A stretch of DNA of 64,000 bases, taken from assembly GCF_012933545.1 (NCBI RefSeq), contig NZ_JAADJU010000009.1:181426-245425 (forward strand), given 5' to 3'. The position numbers and the translations under genes were made by a program. The stretch is from Rouxiella aceris (GTDB lineage Bacteria > Pseudomonadota > Gammaproteobacteria > Enterobacterales > Enterobacteriaceae). The first letter of the stretch is position 1; every line of letters begins with the position of its first letter. Positions 1 through 8,121 of this stretch are shown here, piece by piece. The notes under the pieces were generated by a model. The model worked only from the letters and a program-made list of their open reading frames with translations. It did no database searches and had not been told where the DNA came from.

Positions 1-14
1 TAACGGTCAACGCT

Positions 15-47
15 GTGCTATGCCCGTGTATCTCGATCTTCAAGACG
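15..47 (+). repeat. Dispersed intergenic repeat, copy 1
   Basis: A 33-base stretch beginning GTGCTATGCCCGTGTATCTC and ending CAAGACG lies just past the 3' end of yhaK. It matches 1861-1893 at all but two positions, and a shorter derivative is at 33002-33037. All three copies read in the same direction and lie at gene 3' ends, as REP-like elements do. The family has not been identified. Confidence 0.7.
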
Positions 48-66
48 TCGGGTATTCCGTTATTGC

Positions 67-771
67 TTATACCGGCAAATCAATCAGTAAGGCGCGCAGT
101 GGGGTGGTGGCCTTAACGGTGAGTGAAGGTTCCTGATGGATAAAGGCACCGTCGCCGCACACCAGTTGCTGTTGACTGTGGCTGCCGCCGCCATGGGCAT
201 CAACCCGACCATGAATCGACTGCAAATAGGCGCGTGGTCCGTGGATCTTAAAATCCTGTTGTTCACCGGCCTGCAGATCGATGTGATGGATCCACACCTG
301 CTGACGCAGTTGCAGGCTGTTTTCTTCACCATTGGGCGAGGCCAGCAGCAGACGACTGGCATTGCCAATGTCGATCTTCTGGATCAGCGGGTTTTCATGG
401 GACGGGCAAGCATCCAGCCACAGCTGCATACGGGTCAGCGGTTTCGTTTGGCTGAGGTTATGTTCGCTGTAACTGATATTGGGCTGGGTGGACAGCAATG
501 CCGCTTCACCGGCGTTGATGCGCACGCTGCGCCCCTCGCTGTCGCGATACTCGGCTTCACCTTGCAGTACCAGATTAAGGATATCTACCCGCGGATAGGT
601 GCGTGGCTGAAAGCTGGCACCCGGTGCGAGGATCTCCTGATTCAACACGCGTAACGAGGCATAGCCCATCAGCTCCGGGTCAAAGTAGTGTCCAAATGAA
701 AAGGTATAACGTGCCTGAAGCCAACCAAAGTCGGCTTTTCCGCACTCTTGTGCTGTTCTGCTCTTAATCAT
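67..771 (-). CDS. yhaK: YhaK, pirin-family cupin protein
   Basis: This 234-residue protein matches the YhaK pirin family (about 233 residues in E. coli), a cytosolic bicupin proposed to act as a redox or oxidative-stress sensor; no firm reaction is established. The N-terminal cupin runs over about residues 20-120 (FSFGHYFDP, PRVDILNLVLQGEAEYRDS) and the C-terminal cupin over about 135-234. Pirins usually bind a metal through His/Glu in the first cupin; here the HYFDP segment is kept. The gene is divergent from yhaJ, the arrangement found in E. coli, and the short shared region carries a likely YhaJ site. Start and length agree with the family. Confidence 0.9.
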   Translation of the reverse strand: MIKSRTAQECGKADFGWLQARYTFSFGHYFDPELMGYASLRVLNQEILAPGASFQPRTYPRVDILNLVLQGEAEYRDSEGRSVRINAGEAALLSTQPNISYSEHNLSQTKPLTRMQLWLDACPSHENPLIQKIDIGNASRLLLASPNGEENSLQLRQQVWIHHIDLQAGEQQDFKIHGPRAYLQSIHGRVDAHGGGSHSQQQLVCGDGAFIHQEPSLTVKATTPLRALLIDLPV

Positions 772-828
772 CGCCGTTGGCTCAGTTAAAAAATTCGGTA
801 GATAAATGGTAAGCGTCTGGACGTGTGA

Positions 829-847
829 TTGTTAGCCAGTTAATCTG
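829..847 (+). promoter_or_regulatory. Candidate YhaJ (LysR-type) site between yhaK and yhaJ
   Basis: The 19-mer TTGTTAGCCAGTTAATCTG lies between the divergent starts of yhaK and yhaJ, about 35-53 bases before the yhaJ ATG. It matches 16 of 19 positions with 3626-3644 in front of yqjF. YhaJ is reported to activate yqjF in E. coli, so a motif shared by the regulator's own promoter and that target promoter is a plausible operator. This is inferred from the sequence match only. Confidence 0.5.
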
Positions 848-881
848 GTCGCCATATTCAAATTTCCTGACAGAGAAAACG

Positions 882-1778
882 ATGGCCAAGGATCGTGCAT
901 TAACGCTTGAAGCATTGAGAGTGATGGATGCCATTGATCGGCGAGGCAGTTTTGCCGCTGCTGCCGATGAGCTGGGGCGCGTCCCTTCGGCATTAAGCTA
1001 CACCATGCAAAAGCTGGAAGAAGAGCTGGACGTAGTGCTGTTTGATCGTTCAGGCCATCGCACCAAGTTTACCAATGTGGGCAGAATGCTGCTTGAGCGC
1101 GGCCGGGTGTTGCTGGAAGCCGCCGATAAATTGACGGTGGATGCTGAAGCGCTGGCCCGCGGCTGGGAAACCCATATCACCATCGTTTGCGAAGCGTTGG
1201 CACCGGCGACACAGCTTTTTCCGCTGATCGAAAAACTGGCATTAAAGGCCAATACCCAGGTTTCCCTGATCACCGAAGTGCTGGCTGGTGCCTGGGAGCG
1301 TTTGGAAAATGGTCGCGCGGATATTGTTATTGCCCCGGATATGCATTTCCGTTCTTCGTCAGAGATTAACAGCCGCAAGCTTTATAAGTTGATCAGCGTG
1401 TACGTGGCCGCTCCTGACCATCCCATTCATCTCGAGGCAGAACCGCTGTCTGAAGTGACCCGGGTGAAATACCGTGGCATAGCCGTGGCTGATACCGCCC
1501 GTGAGCGTCCGGTGTTGACGGTGCAACTCCTGGATAAGCAGCAACGTTTAACGGTCAGCAGCCTGCCTGAGAAGCGTCTGGCGTTGATTGCCGGTCTTGG
1601 GGTGGCAACCATGCCCTATTCTATGGTCGAGCAGGATATTGCCGAAGGCCGCTTACGGGTAGTCAGTGCAGAATACAATCGTGAAGCGGATATTATTATG
1701 GCCTGGCGTCGCGACAGTATGGGCGAAGCCAAGGCCTGGTTTTTGCGTGAAATCCCGCGTTTGCTGGCAACACGCTGA
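882..1778 (+). CDS. yhaJ: YhaJ, LysR-type transcriptional regulator
   Basis: The 298-residue product begins MAKDRALTLEALRVMDAI and has a LysR winged helix-turn-helix at about residues 5-65 (GSFAAAADELGRVPSALSYT) and a periplasmic-binding-like effector domain at about 95-295. Length and sequence follow E. coli YhaJ, which controls yqjF and responds to aromatic breakdown products such as those of dinitrotoluene. The ATG at 882 was chosen over the in-frame GTG at 825 because it gives the family length and follows an AGAG ribosome site. Its presumed targets yqjF and yqjG lie immediately downstream on the opposite strand. Confidence 0.93.
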   Translation: MAKDRALTLEALRVMDAIDRRGSFAAAADELGRVPSALSYTMQKLEEELDVVLFDRSGHRTKFTNVGRMLLERGRVLLEAADKLTVDAEALARGWETHITIVCEALAPATQLFPLIEKLALKANTQVSLITEVLAGAWERLENGRADIVIAPDMHFRSSSEINSRKLYKLISVYVAAPDHPIHLEAEPLSEVTRVKYRGIAVADTARERPVLTVQLLDKQQRLTVSSLPEKRLALIAGLGVATMPYSMVEQDIAEGRLRVVSAEYNREADIIMAWRRDSMGEAKAWFLREIPRLLATR

Positions 1779-1860
1779 TTTGATGTCGAAAATGGGTAGG
1801 ACTACTGTACAAGCCGCACTCTACTGATAACGTCCATTTTTAGGGAGAGCGTCCCTGGGT

Positions 1861-1893
1861 GTGCTATGCCCGGGTATCTCGATCATCAAGACG
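1861..1893 (+). repeat. Dispersed intergenic repeat, copy 2
   Basis: Second copy of the 33-base repeat (two differences from 15-47), lying between the convergent ends of yhaJ and yqjG. The next bases, ACTTG, resemble the ACTTTG that follows copy 3 at 33032. Confidence 0.7.
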
Positions 1894-1910
1894 ACTTGTA
1901 ATCAAGCTCA

Positions 1911-1936
1911 GGCTCCCGCACAGGAGCCTTTTCTTT
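1911..1936 (+). terminator. Rho-independent terminator after yhaJ
   Basis: GGCTCC-CGCACA-GGAGCC forms a 6-bp GC-rich stem followed by TTTTCTTT on the plus strand. It lies between the convergent yhaJ and yqjG genes and would end yhaJ transcription. Confidence 0.75.
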
Positions 1937-1943
1937 GCCATCT

Positions 1944-2930
1944 TCAAGCGAAGCGGGTATCGCGACCGTGGGCCGTATCGAGATCCTGCGCCGGCCCGGT
2001 GGAGATAATGCCATAAGGATTAATGGTGGCGTGGCTGCGGTAGTAGTGATTGCGGATATGGGCCATATCGACGGTTGCGGCAATGCCGGGGGTCTGGTAG
2101 ATATCGCGTAAGAAGCCGTACAGGTTGGGATAATCACTGATGCGATGCCGGTCGCACTTGAAGTGGGTGACATACACCGGATCAAAACGGACCAGCGTGG
2201 TCCACAGACGCAGATCGGCTTCCGTCAGCTGTTGGCCGGTGAGAAAACGCTGTTTCTCGAGAATGGATTCCAGACCATCCAGCGCCGCAAATACCCCGCT
2301 TACCGCCTGATCATAGGCTTGCTGACTGGTGGCAAAACCGGCTTTGTAGACACCGTTGTTAAGATCGCTGTAGATCCAGGTGTTAAGTTCATCGATCTTC
2401 GCCTGTAAGGCGGTGGGATAATAGTCCCCCGCGCGCGCGCCAACGGCATCAAAAGCGCTGTTGAACATGCGCATAATATCCGCAGATTCATTGCTGACAA
2501 TGGTTTGTAACTTCTTATCCCACAGAATCGGCACTGTGACGCGACCACTGTAGTCGTGCTGCGCCCGCAGATAAATTTCGTAAGCGTAATTCAGGTGGTA
2601 GAGCGAATCGCCGGTGGCTCCCGGAAAATCGTCGGCAAAGGTCCAGCCATTTTCCAGCATAATCGGATGCACCACCGAAACCGGGATAATATCCTCCAGG
2701 CCCTTTAGCGCACGCATAATCAGCGTACGGTGTGCCCACGGACAGGCCAGTGAGACATACAGGTGGTAACGATCTTTCTCGGCGTTAAAACCGCCAATGC
2801 CATGCGTACCCGGTTGCCCGTCGGCGGTGATCCAGTTACGAAACTGTGCTGCCGAACGCTTGAAGTGTCCACCGGTTGACTTGGTGTCGTACCAGGTGTC
2901 TTGCCATTTCCCTTCTACCAATTGTCCCAT
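1944..2930 (-). CDS. yqjG: YqjG, glutathionyl-hydroquinone reductase
   Basis: The 328-residue protein matches E. coli YqjG in length and sequence. This Xi-class glutathione transferase reduces glutathionyl-hydroquinones, releasing glutathione and the hydroquinone in the cytosol. The catalytic cysteine is visible as C63 in SLACPWAHR. A thioredoxin-like N-terminal domain (about 50-165, with VTVPILWDK and SNESADIMR) is followed by an all-helical GST C-terminal domain (about 180-300). It lies downstream of yqjF on the same strand, but the hairpin at 2993-3020 would limit read-through. The neighbouring YhaJ aromatic-responsive regulator fits a quinone-detoxifying role. Confidence 0.95.
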   Translation of the reverse strand: MGQLVEGKWQDTWYDTKSTGGHFKRSAAQFRNWITADGQPGTHGIGGFNAEKDRYHLYVSLACPWAHRTLIMRALKGLEDIIPVSVVHPIMLENGWTFADDFPGATGDSLYHLNYAYEIYLRAQHDYSGRVTVPILWDKKLQTIVSNESADIMRMFNSAFDAVGARAGDYYPTALQAKIDELNTWIYSDLNNGVYKAGFATSQQAYDQAVSGVFAALDGLESILEKQRFLTGQQLTEADLRLWTTLVRFDPVYVTHFKCDRHRISDYPNLYGFLRDIYQTPGIAATVDMAHIRNHYYRSHATINPYGIISTGPAQDLDTAHGRDTRFA

Positions 2931-2979
2931 AGTGACTCTCCTGTTTTGCCCGGCTAGCGCTACTGATATTCAGCCAGGA

Positions 2980-3020
2980 AAAGTAAATAAAACGGGCGAG
3001 GTGATAAATCACATCGCCCG
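2980..3020 (-). terminator. Terminator after yqjF
   Basis: CGGGCGA-g-GTGAT-AA-ATCAC-a-TCGCCCG (2993-3020) is a 12-bp stem with one mismatch. On the minus strand it is followed by a T-rich run (TTTTATTTACTTTT). It lies between yqjF and yqjG and probably ends or attenuates yqjF transcripts. Confidence 0.75.
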
Positions 3021-3095
3021 AGAGGGGGTTTATTGCTGATCCACAAGATTAACTATAGTGCTTCATCTTGCTTGCTGACTGAAGTCAGGCCGAGA

Positions 3096-3494
3096 TTACC
3101 AGTTCTTTTTCAGCAAACGATCCAGGCTGAATGCACCAGGACCAGCGGCGAACAGCACCAGGAAGCCGCCAGCGATGGACAGGTTTTTCATAAACATCAT
3201 CTGGTTAATGGCAACCGCAAAGTCGGTGTGGAACAGCAATGCCGTCAGAACAGTAAAGATGGCGGTGATCAGCGCTGTGGTGCGAGTCAGGAAACCAAAC
3301 AGGATGGCCAGACCGCCGCCAAACTCCAGCAAAATGGTCAACGGCAGGAAGAAGCTCGGCACGCCCATTGATGTCATATAACCGGCCGTGGCTGAGTAAG
3401 CGCCCATTTTACCGTAACCGGCAACGATAAACAGAATTGGCATCAGAATGCGGGCAACCAGTAACGCTGTGTTATGTACTTTGTTCATTATCAT
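3096..3494 (-). CDS. yqjF: YqjF, DoxX-family membrane protein
   Basis: This 132-residue inner-membrane protein of the DoxX family has about four hydrophobic segments and matches E. coli YqjF (VARILMPILFIVAGYGKMG; LTILLEFGGGLAILFGFLTR). The E. coli promoter is strongly induced by dinitrotoluene-derived compounds through YhaJ, but the protein's own biochemical activity is not settled. The gene is preceded by a 7-bp inverted repeat (3621-3645) that resembles a LysR operator and shares a motif with the yhaJ promoter region. A terminator-like hairpin separates it from yqjG. Confidence 0.9.
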   Translation of the reverse strand: MIMNKVHNTALLVARILMPILFIVAGYGKMGAYSATAGYMTSMGVPSFFLPLTILLEFGGGLAILFGFLTRTTALITAIFTVLTALLFHTDFAVAINQMMFMKNLSIAGGFLVLFAAGPGAFSLDRLLKKNW

Positions 3495-3620
3495 CGACTC
3501 CGAAAGGATAACGCCAAAAAAATTGGCTTAAATTTTTGTTTGGTTAAAAAGGATCGGTTGGCCTGTTTCCCTTCCGCGCCCTTGTTTGTGTTGATGGAGT
3601 TGATAATAAGGGCAAAATTA

Positions 3621-3645
3621 ACAGTTTGTTAGCAAGTAAAACTGT
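3621..3645. promoter_or_regulatory. Candidate LysR/YhaJ operator upstream of yqjF
   Basis: ACAGTTT-N11-AAACTGT is a perfect 7-bp inverted repeat with the T-N11-A layout typical of LysR-type sites, about 127-151 bases before the yqjF ATG. Its central segment (3626-3644) matches 16 of 19 bases with the yhaK/yhaJ intergenic motif. Binding by YhaJ is an inference. Confidence 0.55.
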
Positions 3646-3740
3646 CTATAAGCATCAAATAAATTGAAATAGGCACGGTGGGTCAAGAAAAATGGCACCG
3701 GGACAAAACCTAACGTATTAACAGACAAAGCAAATGCTTT

Positions 3741-3772
3741 ATGGCAGATAAGCCAATGGGCTTATCTGCCAT
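3741..3772 (-). terminator. Hairpin downstream of yqjK
   Basis: ATGGCAGATAAGCC-AATG-GGCTTATCTGCCAT is a perfect 14-bp stem with a 4-base loop, just past the yqjK stop. The minus-strand sequence beyond it has only short T runs, so termination may be partial. The rest of 3495-3828 is the yqjF promoter region; no gene is seen there. Confidence 0.6.
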
Positions 3773-3828
3773 GTCAGGGAGCATAGTTGGTGAGAAAAAT
3801 TGATAGGGTAAAAACAGCAGGGAAAAGG

Positions 3829-4116
3829 CTATCGGGACTTTATAAAGGTGCTGCGCAACAGACGTAAGGTACCCCATAGGCTTAAGGCGCGGCGTGACCA
3901 GCGGATAAACTTATTGGGATGACGGATGCTGTAAATGGCGACGGCACTGGAGGCCACCACCAGATACTTGCGCATGTCGATGATTTTCAACCAGGCGTGA
4001 TCGAGCCGCGTTGTCGCCGTCAGCCATTCTGCTTTGGCCAACGCAAGATCGGCGCGTTCACGCTCGATCCTGCGTAATAGTCGGGCTTTTTCGATTACCG
4101 GTGCCGTTTTGCTCAT
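3829..4116 (-). CDS. yqjK: YqjK-like protein
   Basis: The 95-residue protein resembles E. coli YqjK (99 residues): a basic, helical N-terminus (EKARLLRRIERERADLALAKAEW) followed by one hydrophobic segment (VVASSAVAIYSIRHP) and a basic tail. It is the last gene of the yqjC-D-E-K set, and its start overlaps the yqjE stop by 4 bases, suggesting translational coupling. The function is unknown; it is probably a small inner-membrane protein acting with YqjD/YqjE. Confidence 0.85.
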   Translation of the reverse strand: MSKTAPVIEKARLLRRIERERADLALAKAEWLTATTRLDHAWLKIIDMRKYLVVASSAVAIYSIRHPNKFIRWSRRALSLWGTLRLLRSTFIKSR

Positions 4117-4520
4117 TCCTGGTCTTCCTTTTCCAGTAAGGCACGATCGATCTCCAGCTGTTTGCGCGAAGCGCCCAGTAACGTCGAGCGTTTTGCCTTA
4201 CTGAGTGTCCAGACACCAAAGATGATAGCCAACAACAGTAAAACCGCCGTGGAGGTCGCCAGTGCCGTCAGCCGGTAAGCGGGATCGATGGCCCAAAAAA
4301 GTACCACCAACAGGCTCATCAAACCAAACGCGGTAAAAATCAGGGTAATACCGGCCATCAGCAGCAACTGAAAAAGATTGGCTTTCTCTTCTTCAAGCTC
4401 AACCACAACCAGCCTCAACCGCGTTTCCACCATTCCGACCAGAATGGTGACAATACGTTGTGCACTGTCGAGTATCCCTTTACCCGGTCCCTGCGACGGG
4501 ATTCTTGGAGTCTCAGCCAT
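4113..4520 (-). CDS. yqjE: YqjE, phage holin-superfamily III membrane protein
   Basis: This 135-residue protein belongs to the YqjE (putative actinobacterial holin-X, holin superfamily III) family. It has two strong transmembrane segments at about residues 48-75 (LLLMAGITLIFTAFGLMSLL) and 82-108, and a charged C-terminal helix. It starts two bases after yqjD ends and overlaps yqjK by 4 bases, so the three are one transcription unit. In E. coli the set is associated with stationary phase. The holin label is by homology; no lytic role is implied. Confidence 0.9.
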   Translation of the reverse strand: MAETPRIPSQGPGKGILDSAQRIVTILVGMVETRLRLVVVELEEEKANLFQLLLMAGITLIFTAFGLMSLLVVLFWAIDPAYRLTALATSTAVLLLLAIIFGVWTLSKAKRSTLLGASRKQLEIDRALLEKEDQE

Positions 4521-4522
4521 AA

Positions 4523-4828
4523 TTAACGGCGAGCTAAGAGAACGCCAATCACCACGCCGACAGCGGCACCGATACCGACACCTGTCCAGGGTTTCTCATG
4601 GACATATTCGTCAGCTTTACCGGCGATCTCTTTGGTCTGGTAAGCGATTTTGTCACCGGTATCGCTGAGGCGCGAACGGGTATCTTTCAGCAAGCTTTCG
4701 GCTTTGCTGCGCAGTTTGTCTAATTCAGCCTTCGGCTTGTCGGTTGAAGTTTGTAGCACCTCTTCCAGCGTATCAGCCAGGGACTTAAGTTCAGCACGCA
4801 GATTTTCTGACGTAGTGTTAGTAGCCAT
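4523..4828 (-). CDS. yqjD: YqjD, ribosome-associated inner-membrane protein (ElaB/YqjD family)
   Basis: The 101-residue product begins MATNTTSENLRAELKSLADT. The in-frame ATG 14 codons upstream (4870) was rejected because the ATG at 4828 gives the E. coli YqjD length and has a GGAG site. An amphipathic, charged helical domain (about residues 5-75) precedes a glycine-rich C-terminal transmembrane segment (VGIGAAVGVVIGVLLARR). In E. coli, YqjD anchors 70S ribosomes to the membrane in stationary phase through the N-terminal part. It is followed closely by yqjE and yqjK. Confidence 0.92.
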   Translation of the reverse strand: MATNTTSENLRAELKSLADTLEEVLQTSTDKPKAELDKLRSKAESLLKDTRSRLSDTGDKIAYQTKEIAGKADEYVHEKPWTGVGIGAAVGVVIGVLLARR

Positions 4829-4986
4829 AATGTCGTCACTCCATAACTTTCTGATAAGAATATTAAACATAGCGGATATTCGCGGCAGTGCAAATGCGAT
4901 TGTTCTGGTTCATCAGGATAGCGTGCTAAGGGTTATTGGCACATATTTACCTGATTTGAAAAGAGAAAAATCACAGCTCTTTACAA

Positions 4987-5364
4987 TTAGCGCGTCGAGA
5001 CCTGGTTGAGTTCATGCAGCGCTTCGTCTAATTTTTGCTGCTGTTTGCCAATTTTTTCTCGATTGCCGCTTTCCTGCGCTTTTTTCAATTCACGCGTACG
5101 TTCGTTAACTTTTTCCTGTTTTTCGGCGATTTTTTGCTGTTTATCCGCGCGTAGACCTTTTTCAGAGCAGTGCGCCTGACTTTCACTCAGGGCTCTTTGC
5201 AGTCCGGCAATCTGGTCTTTGTTATTGTGCTGATGGGCATATTCCAGCTGTTGCCTGATCTCATGCTGTTTGCTGGCGCAGGTTTCAGGTTGCGCGGCAG
5301 CATACGCTGAACTGGCCAGGGTCAGTGCGGGTAAAATAAACAATACAGGGAGAGAAAATTTCAT
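4987..5364 (-). CDS. yqjC: YqjC, DUF1090 periplasmic protein
   Basis: This 125-residue DUF1090 protein has a clear signal peptide (MKFSLPVLFILPALTLASSAYA). The mature part is almost wholly helical and coiled-coil-like, rich in Lys, Glu and Gln (QQKIAEKQEKVNERTRELKK), with two cysteines. It matches E. coli YqjC. The gene sits between mzrA and yqjD, as in E. coli. Its function is unknown; a periplasmic location is inferred from the signal peptide. Confidence 0.88.
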   Translation of the reverse strand: MKFSLPVLFILPALTLASSAYAAAQPETCASKQHEIRQQLEYAHQHNNKDQIAGLQRALSESQAHCSEKGLRADKQQKIAEKQEKVNERTRELKKAQESGNREKIGKQQQKLDEALHELNQVSTR

Positions 5365-5450
5365 GGTGATCCATCCTATTTAATCAAAAAATGCCACAGG
5401 GCATTGTGTCCTTGAGCACCTGGCTTGGCTAAGTCAGGCTAATACGATTT

Positions 5451-5485
5451 TCTGCGCCTCGTGACTTGAGGCGTCGATCCGCAGA
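5451..5485 (-). other. Intercistronic hairpin between mzrA and yqjC
   Basis: CGCCTC-gtgactt-GAGGCG is enclosed by TCTGC/GCAGA arms, giving a two-part hairpin just before yqjC. It has no strong T run. It may separate mzrA and yqjC expression or mark RNA processing. The perfect 12-base palindrome TCACTATAGTGA follows at 5513-5524. Confidence 0.4.
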
Positions 5486-5570
5486 AGGCAGATACTATCC
5501 GCTATCTTGAGGTCACTATAGTGAGGGCAAGGGGGATTAGCTATTAAGCAAACTCTTAAAGCCGCTGCGT

Positions 5571-5960
5571 TTAGCCAAACTTTGACTGGTCGCGGGTGAG
5601 TTTACTCACCCATTGATGCGGCTGTTCACCGCTACAGGCTTTAATGGCATAGCCATTAGGCAGAAGGGTTTTTAAGGTGTCCTGCGCCAACTGTTGTTGT
5701 TGCTGCGACTGAAGTTTGACTACCAGACTGCCGTTGGCAGGGGTAATGCTTTCAATTTGCACGCCGTGCTGGCTAAGCCCCTGATACAACGTAAAGCCAT
5801 CGGGGAGATCGGCACCAGACTGAATCGGGCTGATTTTTAGCGCGCCATTATTTTCTGGCATACCGGGCAAGGCGATAACGCCCACGGTGGTCAGCATCAG
5901 CAAGGCCAGAATCACTGCCGGCCAAACGACATAGCCCTTTGATAAATTGAGTTTTAACAT
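5571..5960 (-). CDS. mzrA: MzrA, EnvZ/OmpR modulator
   Basis: The 129-residue protein starts MLKLNLSKGYVVWPAVILAL. The ATG at 5960 gives the usual length (127 in E. coli), whereas the longer in-frame reading from 6047 would overlap yqjA. There is one N-terminal transmembrane helix (about residues 10-32) and a periplasmic domain. In E. coli, MzrA binds EnvZ and links the Cpx and EnvZ/OmpR systems. The gene lies 28 bases downstream of yqjA, matching the E. coli yqjA-mzrA operon. Similarity is moderate outside the membrane anchor, so the call rests partly on position. Confidence 0.82.
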   Translation of the reverse strand: MLKLNLSKGYVVWPAVILALLMLTTVGVIALPGMPENNGALKISPIQSGADLPDGFTLYQGLSQHGVQIESITPANGSLVVKLQSQQQQQLAQDTLKTLLPNGYAIKACSGEQPHQWVSKLTRDQSKFG

Positions 5961-5988
5961 GAATAAAGTCCAGCAAAAAGCATAGGTT

Positions 5989-6669
5989 TCATGTGTTTTT
6001 TCCTTTAGCCAACCGGTCAGCTTTTTTCTTTTTCCACAGCACGGCAAGGGATCCCACCAACCCCACTACCAGCAGAAGCAGCGGTAGTAGCATCAGGCAC
6101 AGCATCAATTGATCTTCATATCTTTTAAACAGCGGTGTTTTGCCCAAAACATAGCCAATGCTGGTCAGAATCAATACCCAGAGTAAGCCGCTAACCCAGT
6201 TGAAAAACTGAAACCGGGTATTACTCAAGCCGGATATGCCGGCAATGGTCGGCAGCAAAGTACGAACAAAAGCGATAAATCGGCCCAGCAGCAGTGCCGA
6301 CAGACCGTGACGATGAAACAGCTGATGCGCCCGCTGGTGATACTGCACCGGTAAATGCGATAACCACCCTTGTACCACGCGCGTATTGCCCAACCATTTG
6401 CCCTGAATATAACTTAACCAGCAACCAAGGCTGGCCGCTGTGGTCAGCAAAACCACGATAAGTGGAAAGTTGATGGCGCCTTTTGCCGCCAGCACACCCA
6501 CCAGGATCAGCAAACTGTCACCGGGTAAAAATGCCGCCGGTAACAAACCATTTTCGAGGAAAATGATCATAAAAAGTACAATATACAACGTCCAAATCAG
6601 CGAAGGATTGGCCAGCGTCTGGTAATCCTGTTGCCATAGGGCATGCATAAGTGAATTGATAATTTCCAT
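5989..6669 (-). CDS. yqjA: YqjA, DedA-family membrane transporter
   Basis: This 226-residue DedA-family protein has about five to six membrane segments. It carries the family motif F-x-G-R-(F/Y) region ([20 protein letters not shown]), whose arginines are essential in E. coli YqjA, and an acidic residue near the N-terminus ([20 protein letters not shown]). E. coli YqjA is needed for pH and drug tolerance and is thought to use the proton-motive force. It heads the yqjA-mzrA unit; a 500-base region upstream holds its promoter. Confidence 0.93.
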   Translation of the reverse strand: MEIINSLMHALWQQDYQTLANPSLIWTLYIVLFMIIFLENGLLPAAFLPGDSLLILVGVLAAKGAINFPLIVVLLTTAASLGCWLSYIQGKWLGNTRVVQGWLSHLPVQYHQRAHQLFHRHGLSALLLGRFIAFVRTLLPTIAGISGLSNTRFQFFNWVSGLLWVLILTSIGYVLGKTPLFKRYEDQLMLCLMLLPLLLLVVGLVGSLAVLWKKKKADRLAKGKNT

Positions 6670-7137
6670 TTGGCTCGAGAAACTCCATCAATCTTATTGG
6701 GTAGCTGGCAGCTAAGCGGATAGGTTATCTCGACGCTATAAACTGAGCGAGCATAGTGCGCATCCTTTACGCGCAAAAGTATAAAGACAGTGATCTTGGC
6801 AAGCTTGATTAACGTCATTAGTTTACCCATTTCAGGTAAGTCTGAGGTTTAAACGCTCGCTTTTATTGGTTTTCTTTTGGGGCCAATCCAGGATGTGCTT
6901 GAAGTAAACTAATTAAAGACGCCGCTATGGCATTTGGCTCTTATTTCAGTGAACGCAAAAAATGTTGCTTGCGCCTATTCGCCGTAAGAAAACGGGTCTA
7001 ACTGTAACAAAGTATCAACCAGCGAGACAGCCAAATCTGGCTTTTGATGGTGTTTGGTTTAGTTTTTCAGGAGTTTTTACACTGGCTGACAATACTCGAC
7101 GCGGTTTGACAGCAGAAGTTTAGGAATGGAGGGGGAA
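6670..7137. other. yqjA promoter region, no gene seen
   Basis: About 470 bases separate yqjA from the end of exuR. I see no convincing reading frame. The region must carry the yqjA promoter. In E. coli yqjA-mzrA belongs to the Cpx regulon, but I could not place a well-spaced CpxR box here. Confidence 0.5.
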
Positions 7138-7158
7138 AGCGGCTTTCTAGAAGCCGCT
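7138..7158 (-). terminator. Hairpin at the end of exuR
   Basis: AGCGGCTT-TCTAG-AAGCCGCT is a perfect 8-bp stem with a 5-base loop, 12 bases past the exuR stop on the minus strand. The minus strand continues TTTCCCCCTCC, a weak T tract. Confidence 0.65.
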
Positions 7159-7170
7159 GGCAAGAAGCGA

Positions 7171-7953
7171 TCAGGCATTTTTATGGTTCATCAACGGCGC
7201 TTCGAGATGAACGACCGGATTTTCTGAGTAAAGATAGCGGTCAACGTTGAATTCAAAATCATCCGTGGTAGCACGAAACAGCATTTGTTTTGTGTTTTCA
7301 AGATGCTGCCACATGCCCAGCTTGGCACCGTGCGGATCGCGACGGATCAACGCCTTGAGGATCACATCGTGATCTTCGCACCAGCTTTCAATAGATTTTT
7401 CGTCAATATGTTCGTGCAGTTTACGCCAGTATGGATTGTGCAGTCGTTGGCTCCACATTTTTTCGACAATGGTAGCCAGGGCGCTGTTTTGCGTCGCTTG
7501 CGCAACCTGAATATGAAACTGCAGATCCCACTGTGAGTCACGAAAACGGTCTTCCTGACGGGCGTGCTCCTGAATTTCCATCAGACGCATAATGTCTTGT
7601 TTGGTCACCTGCGTGGCGGCAAATTCGGCGATATTACTTTCAATCAGTTGGCGGGCTTGCAGCAGTTCAAAAGGACCGACGGCGGCGAACTCGCCTTCCG
7701 ATTCCGGTACCACCAAATGTCTTTGCTGATTTGACATCACATGGATGCCTGAACCCTTCCGTACTTCAACATAGCCTTCAACTTCCATCATGATGATTGC
7801 TTCGCGCACCACGGTGCGACTCACGTTCATTTCTTCGGAAATCAGGCGTTCGGCAGGCAGTTTTTCACCTACAGGATAGACACCCTTTTCGACGCGGTCT
7901 TTAAGCGTAGCGGCAAGCTGTTGGTAGAGACGTCTGGATTCAGTTGGTTCCAT
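7171..7953 (-). CDS. exuR: ExuR, GntR-family hexuronate repressor
   Basis: The 260-residue regulator begins [20 protein letters not shown]; the ATG at 7953 matches the E. coli start (258 residues), while the longer reading adds an unrelated leader. A GntR winged helix occupies about residues 8-75 ([20 protein letters not shown]) and a FadR/VanR-type all-helical FCD effector domain about 95-235. ExuR represses hexuronate uptake and catabolism genes (exuT, uxaCA, uxaB in E. coli) until galacturonate or glucuronate derivatives are present. Here it sits directly downstream of exuT and next to the whole uxa operon. Confidence 0.95.
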   Translation of the reverse strand: MEPTESRRLYQQLAATLKDRVEKGVYPVGEKLPAERLISEEMNVSRTVVREAIIMMEVEGYVEVRKGSGIHVMSNQQRHLVVPESEGEFAAVGPFELLQARQLIESNIAEFAATQVTKQDIMRLMEIQEHARQEDRFRDSQWDLQFHIQVAQATQNSALATIVEKMWSQRLHNPYWRKLHEHIDEKSIESWCEDHDVILKALIRRDPHGAKLGMWQHLENTKQMLFRATTDDFEFNVDRYLYSENPVVHLEAPLMNHKNA

Positions 7954-8059
7954 GTTTAAAAACTCTTTAGTTAACTTAGATAAATATGCCAGGAACAAAA
8001 CAGGTTCGGGTCAGATGTTATACCAGTATACGAGGAATTGCGTGGTGGAGGGAAGGGGA

Positions 8060-8114
8060 ATGCCCCGCTTTACCTGCGATCTTTAAGCTGAGGATCAACA
8101 GGTAAAGCGGGCAT
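8060..8114 (-). other. Long hairpin between exuT and exuR
   Basis: ATGCCC-c-GCTTTACCTG pairs with CAGGTAAAGC-GGGCAT, giving a 16-bp stem with one bulge and a loop of about 22 bases, immediately after the exuT stop. There is no T run on the minus strand, so it may be a Rho-assisted end or a processing/stability structure for exuT mRNA rather than a classic terminator. Confidence 0.5.
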
Positions 8115-8121
8115 ATCAGAC

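Noticed and set aside
5440..5525. TAATACGA and TCACTATAG, both parts of a T7-type phage promoter
   Set aside because: They are about 65 bases apart and not one promoter; TCACTATAGTGA is just a palindrome. Chance resemblance.
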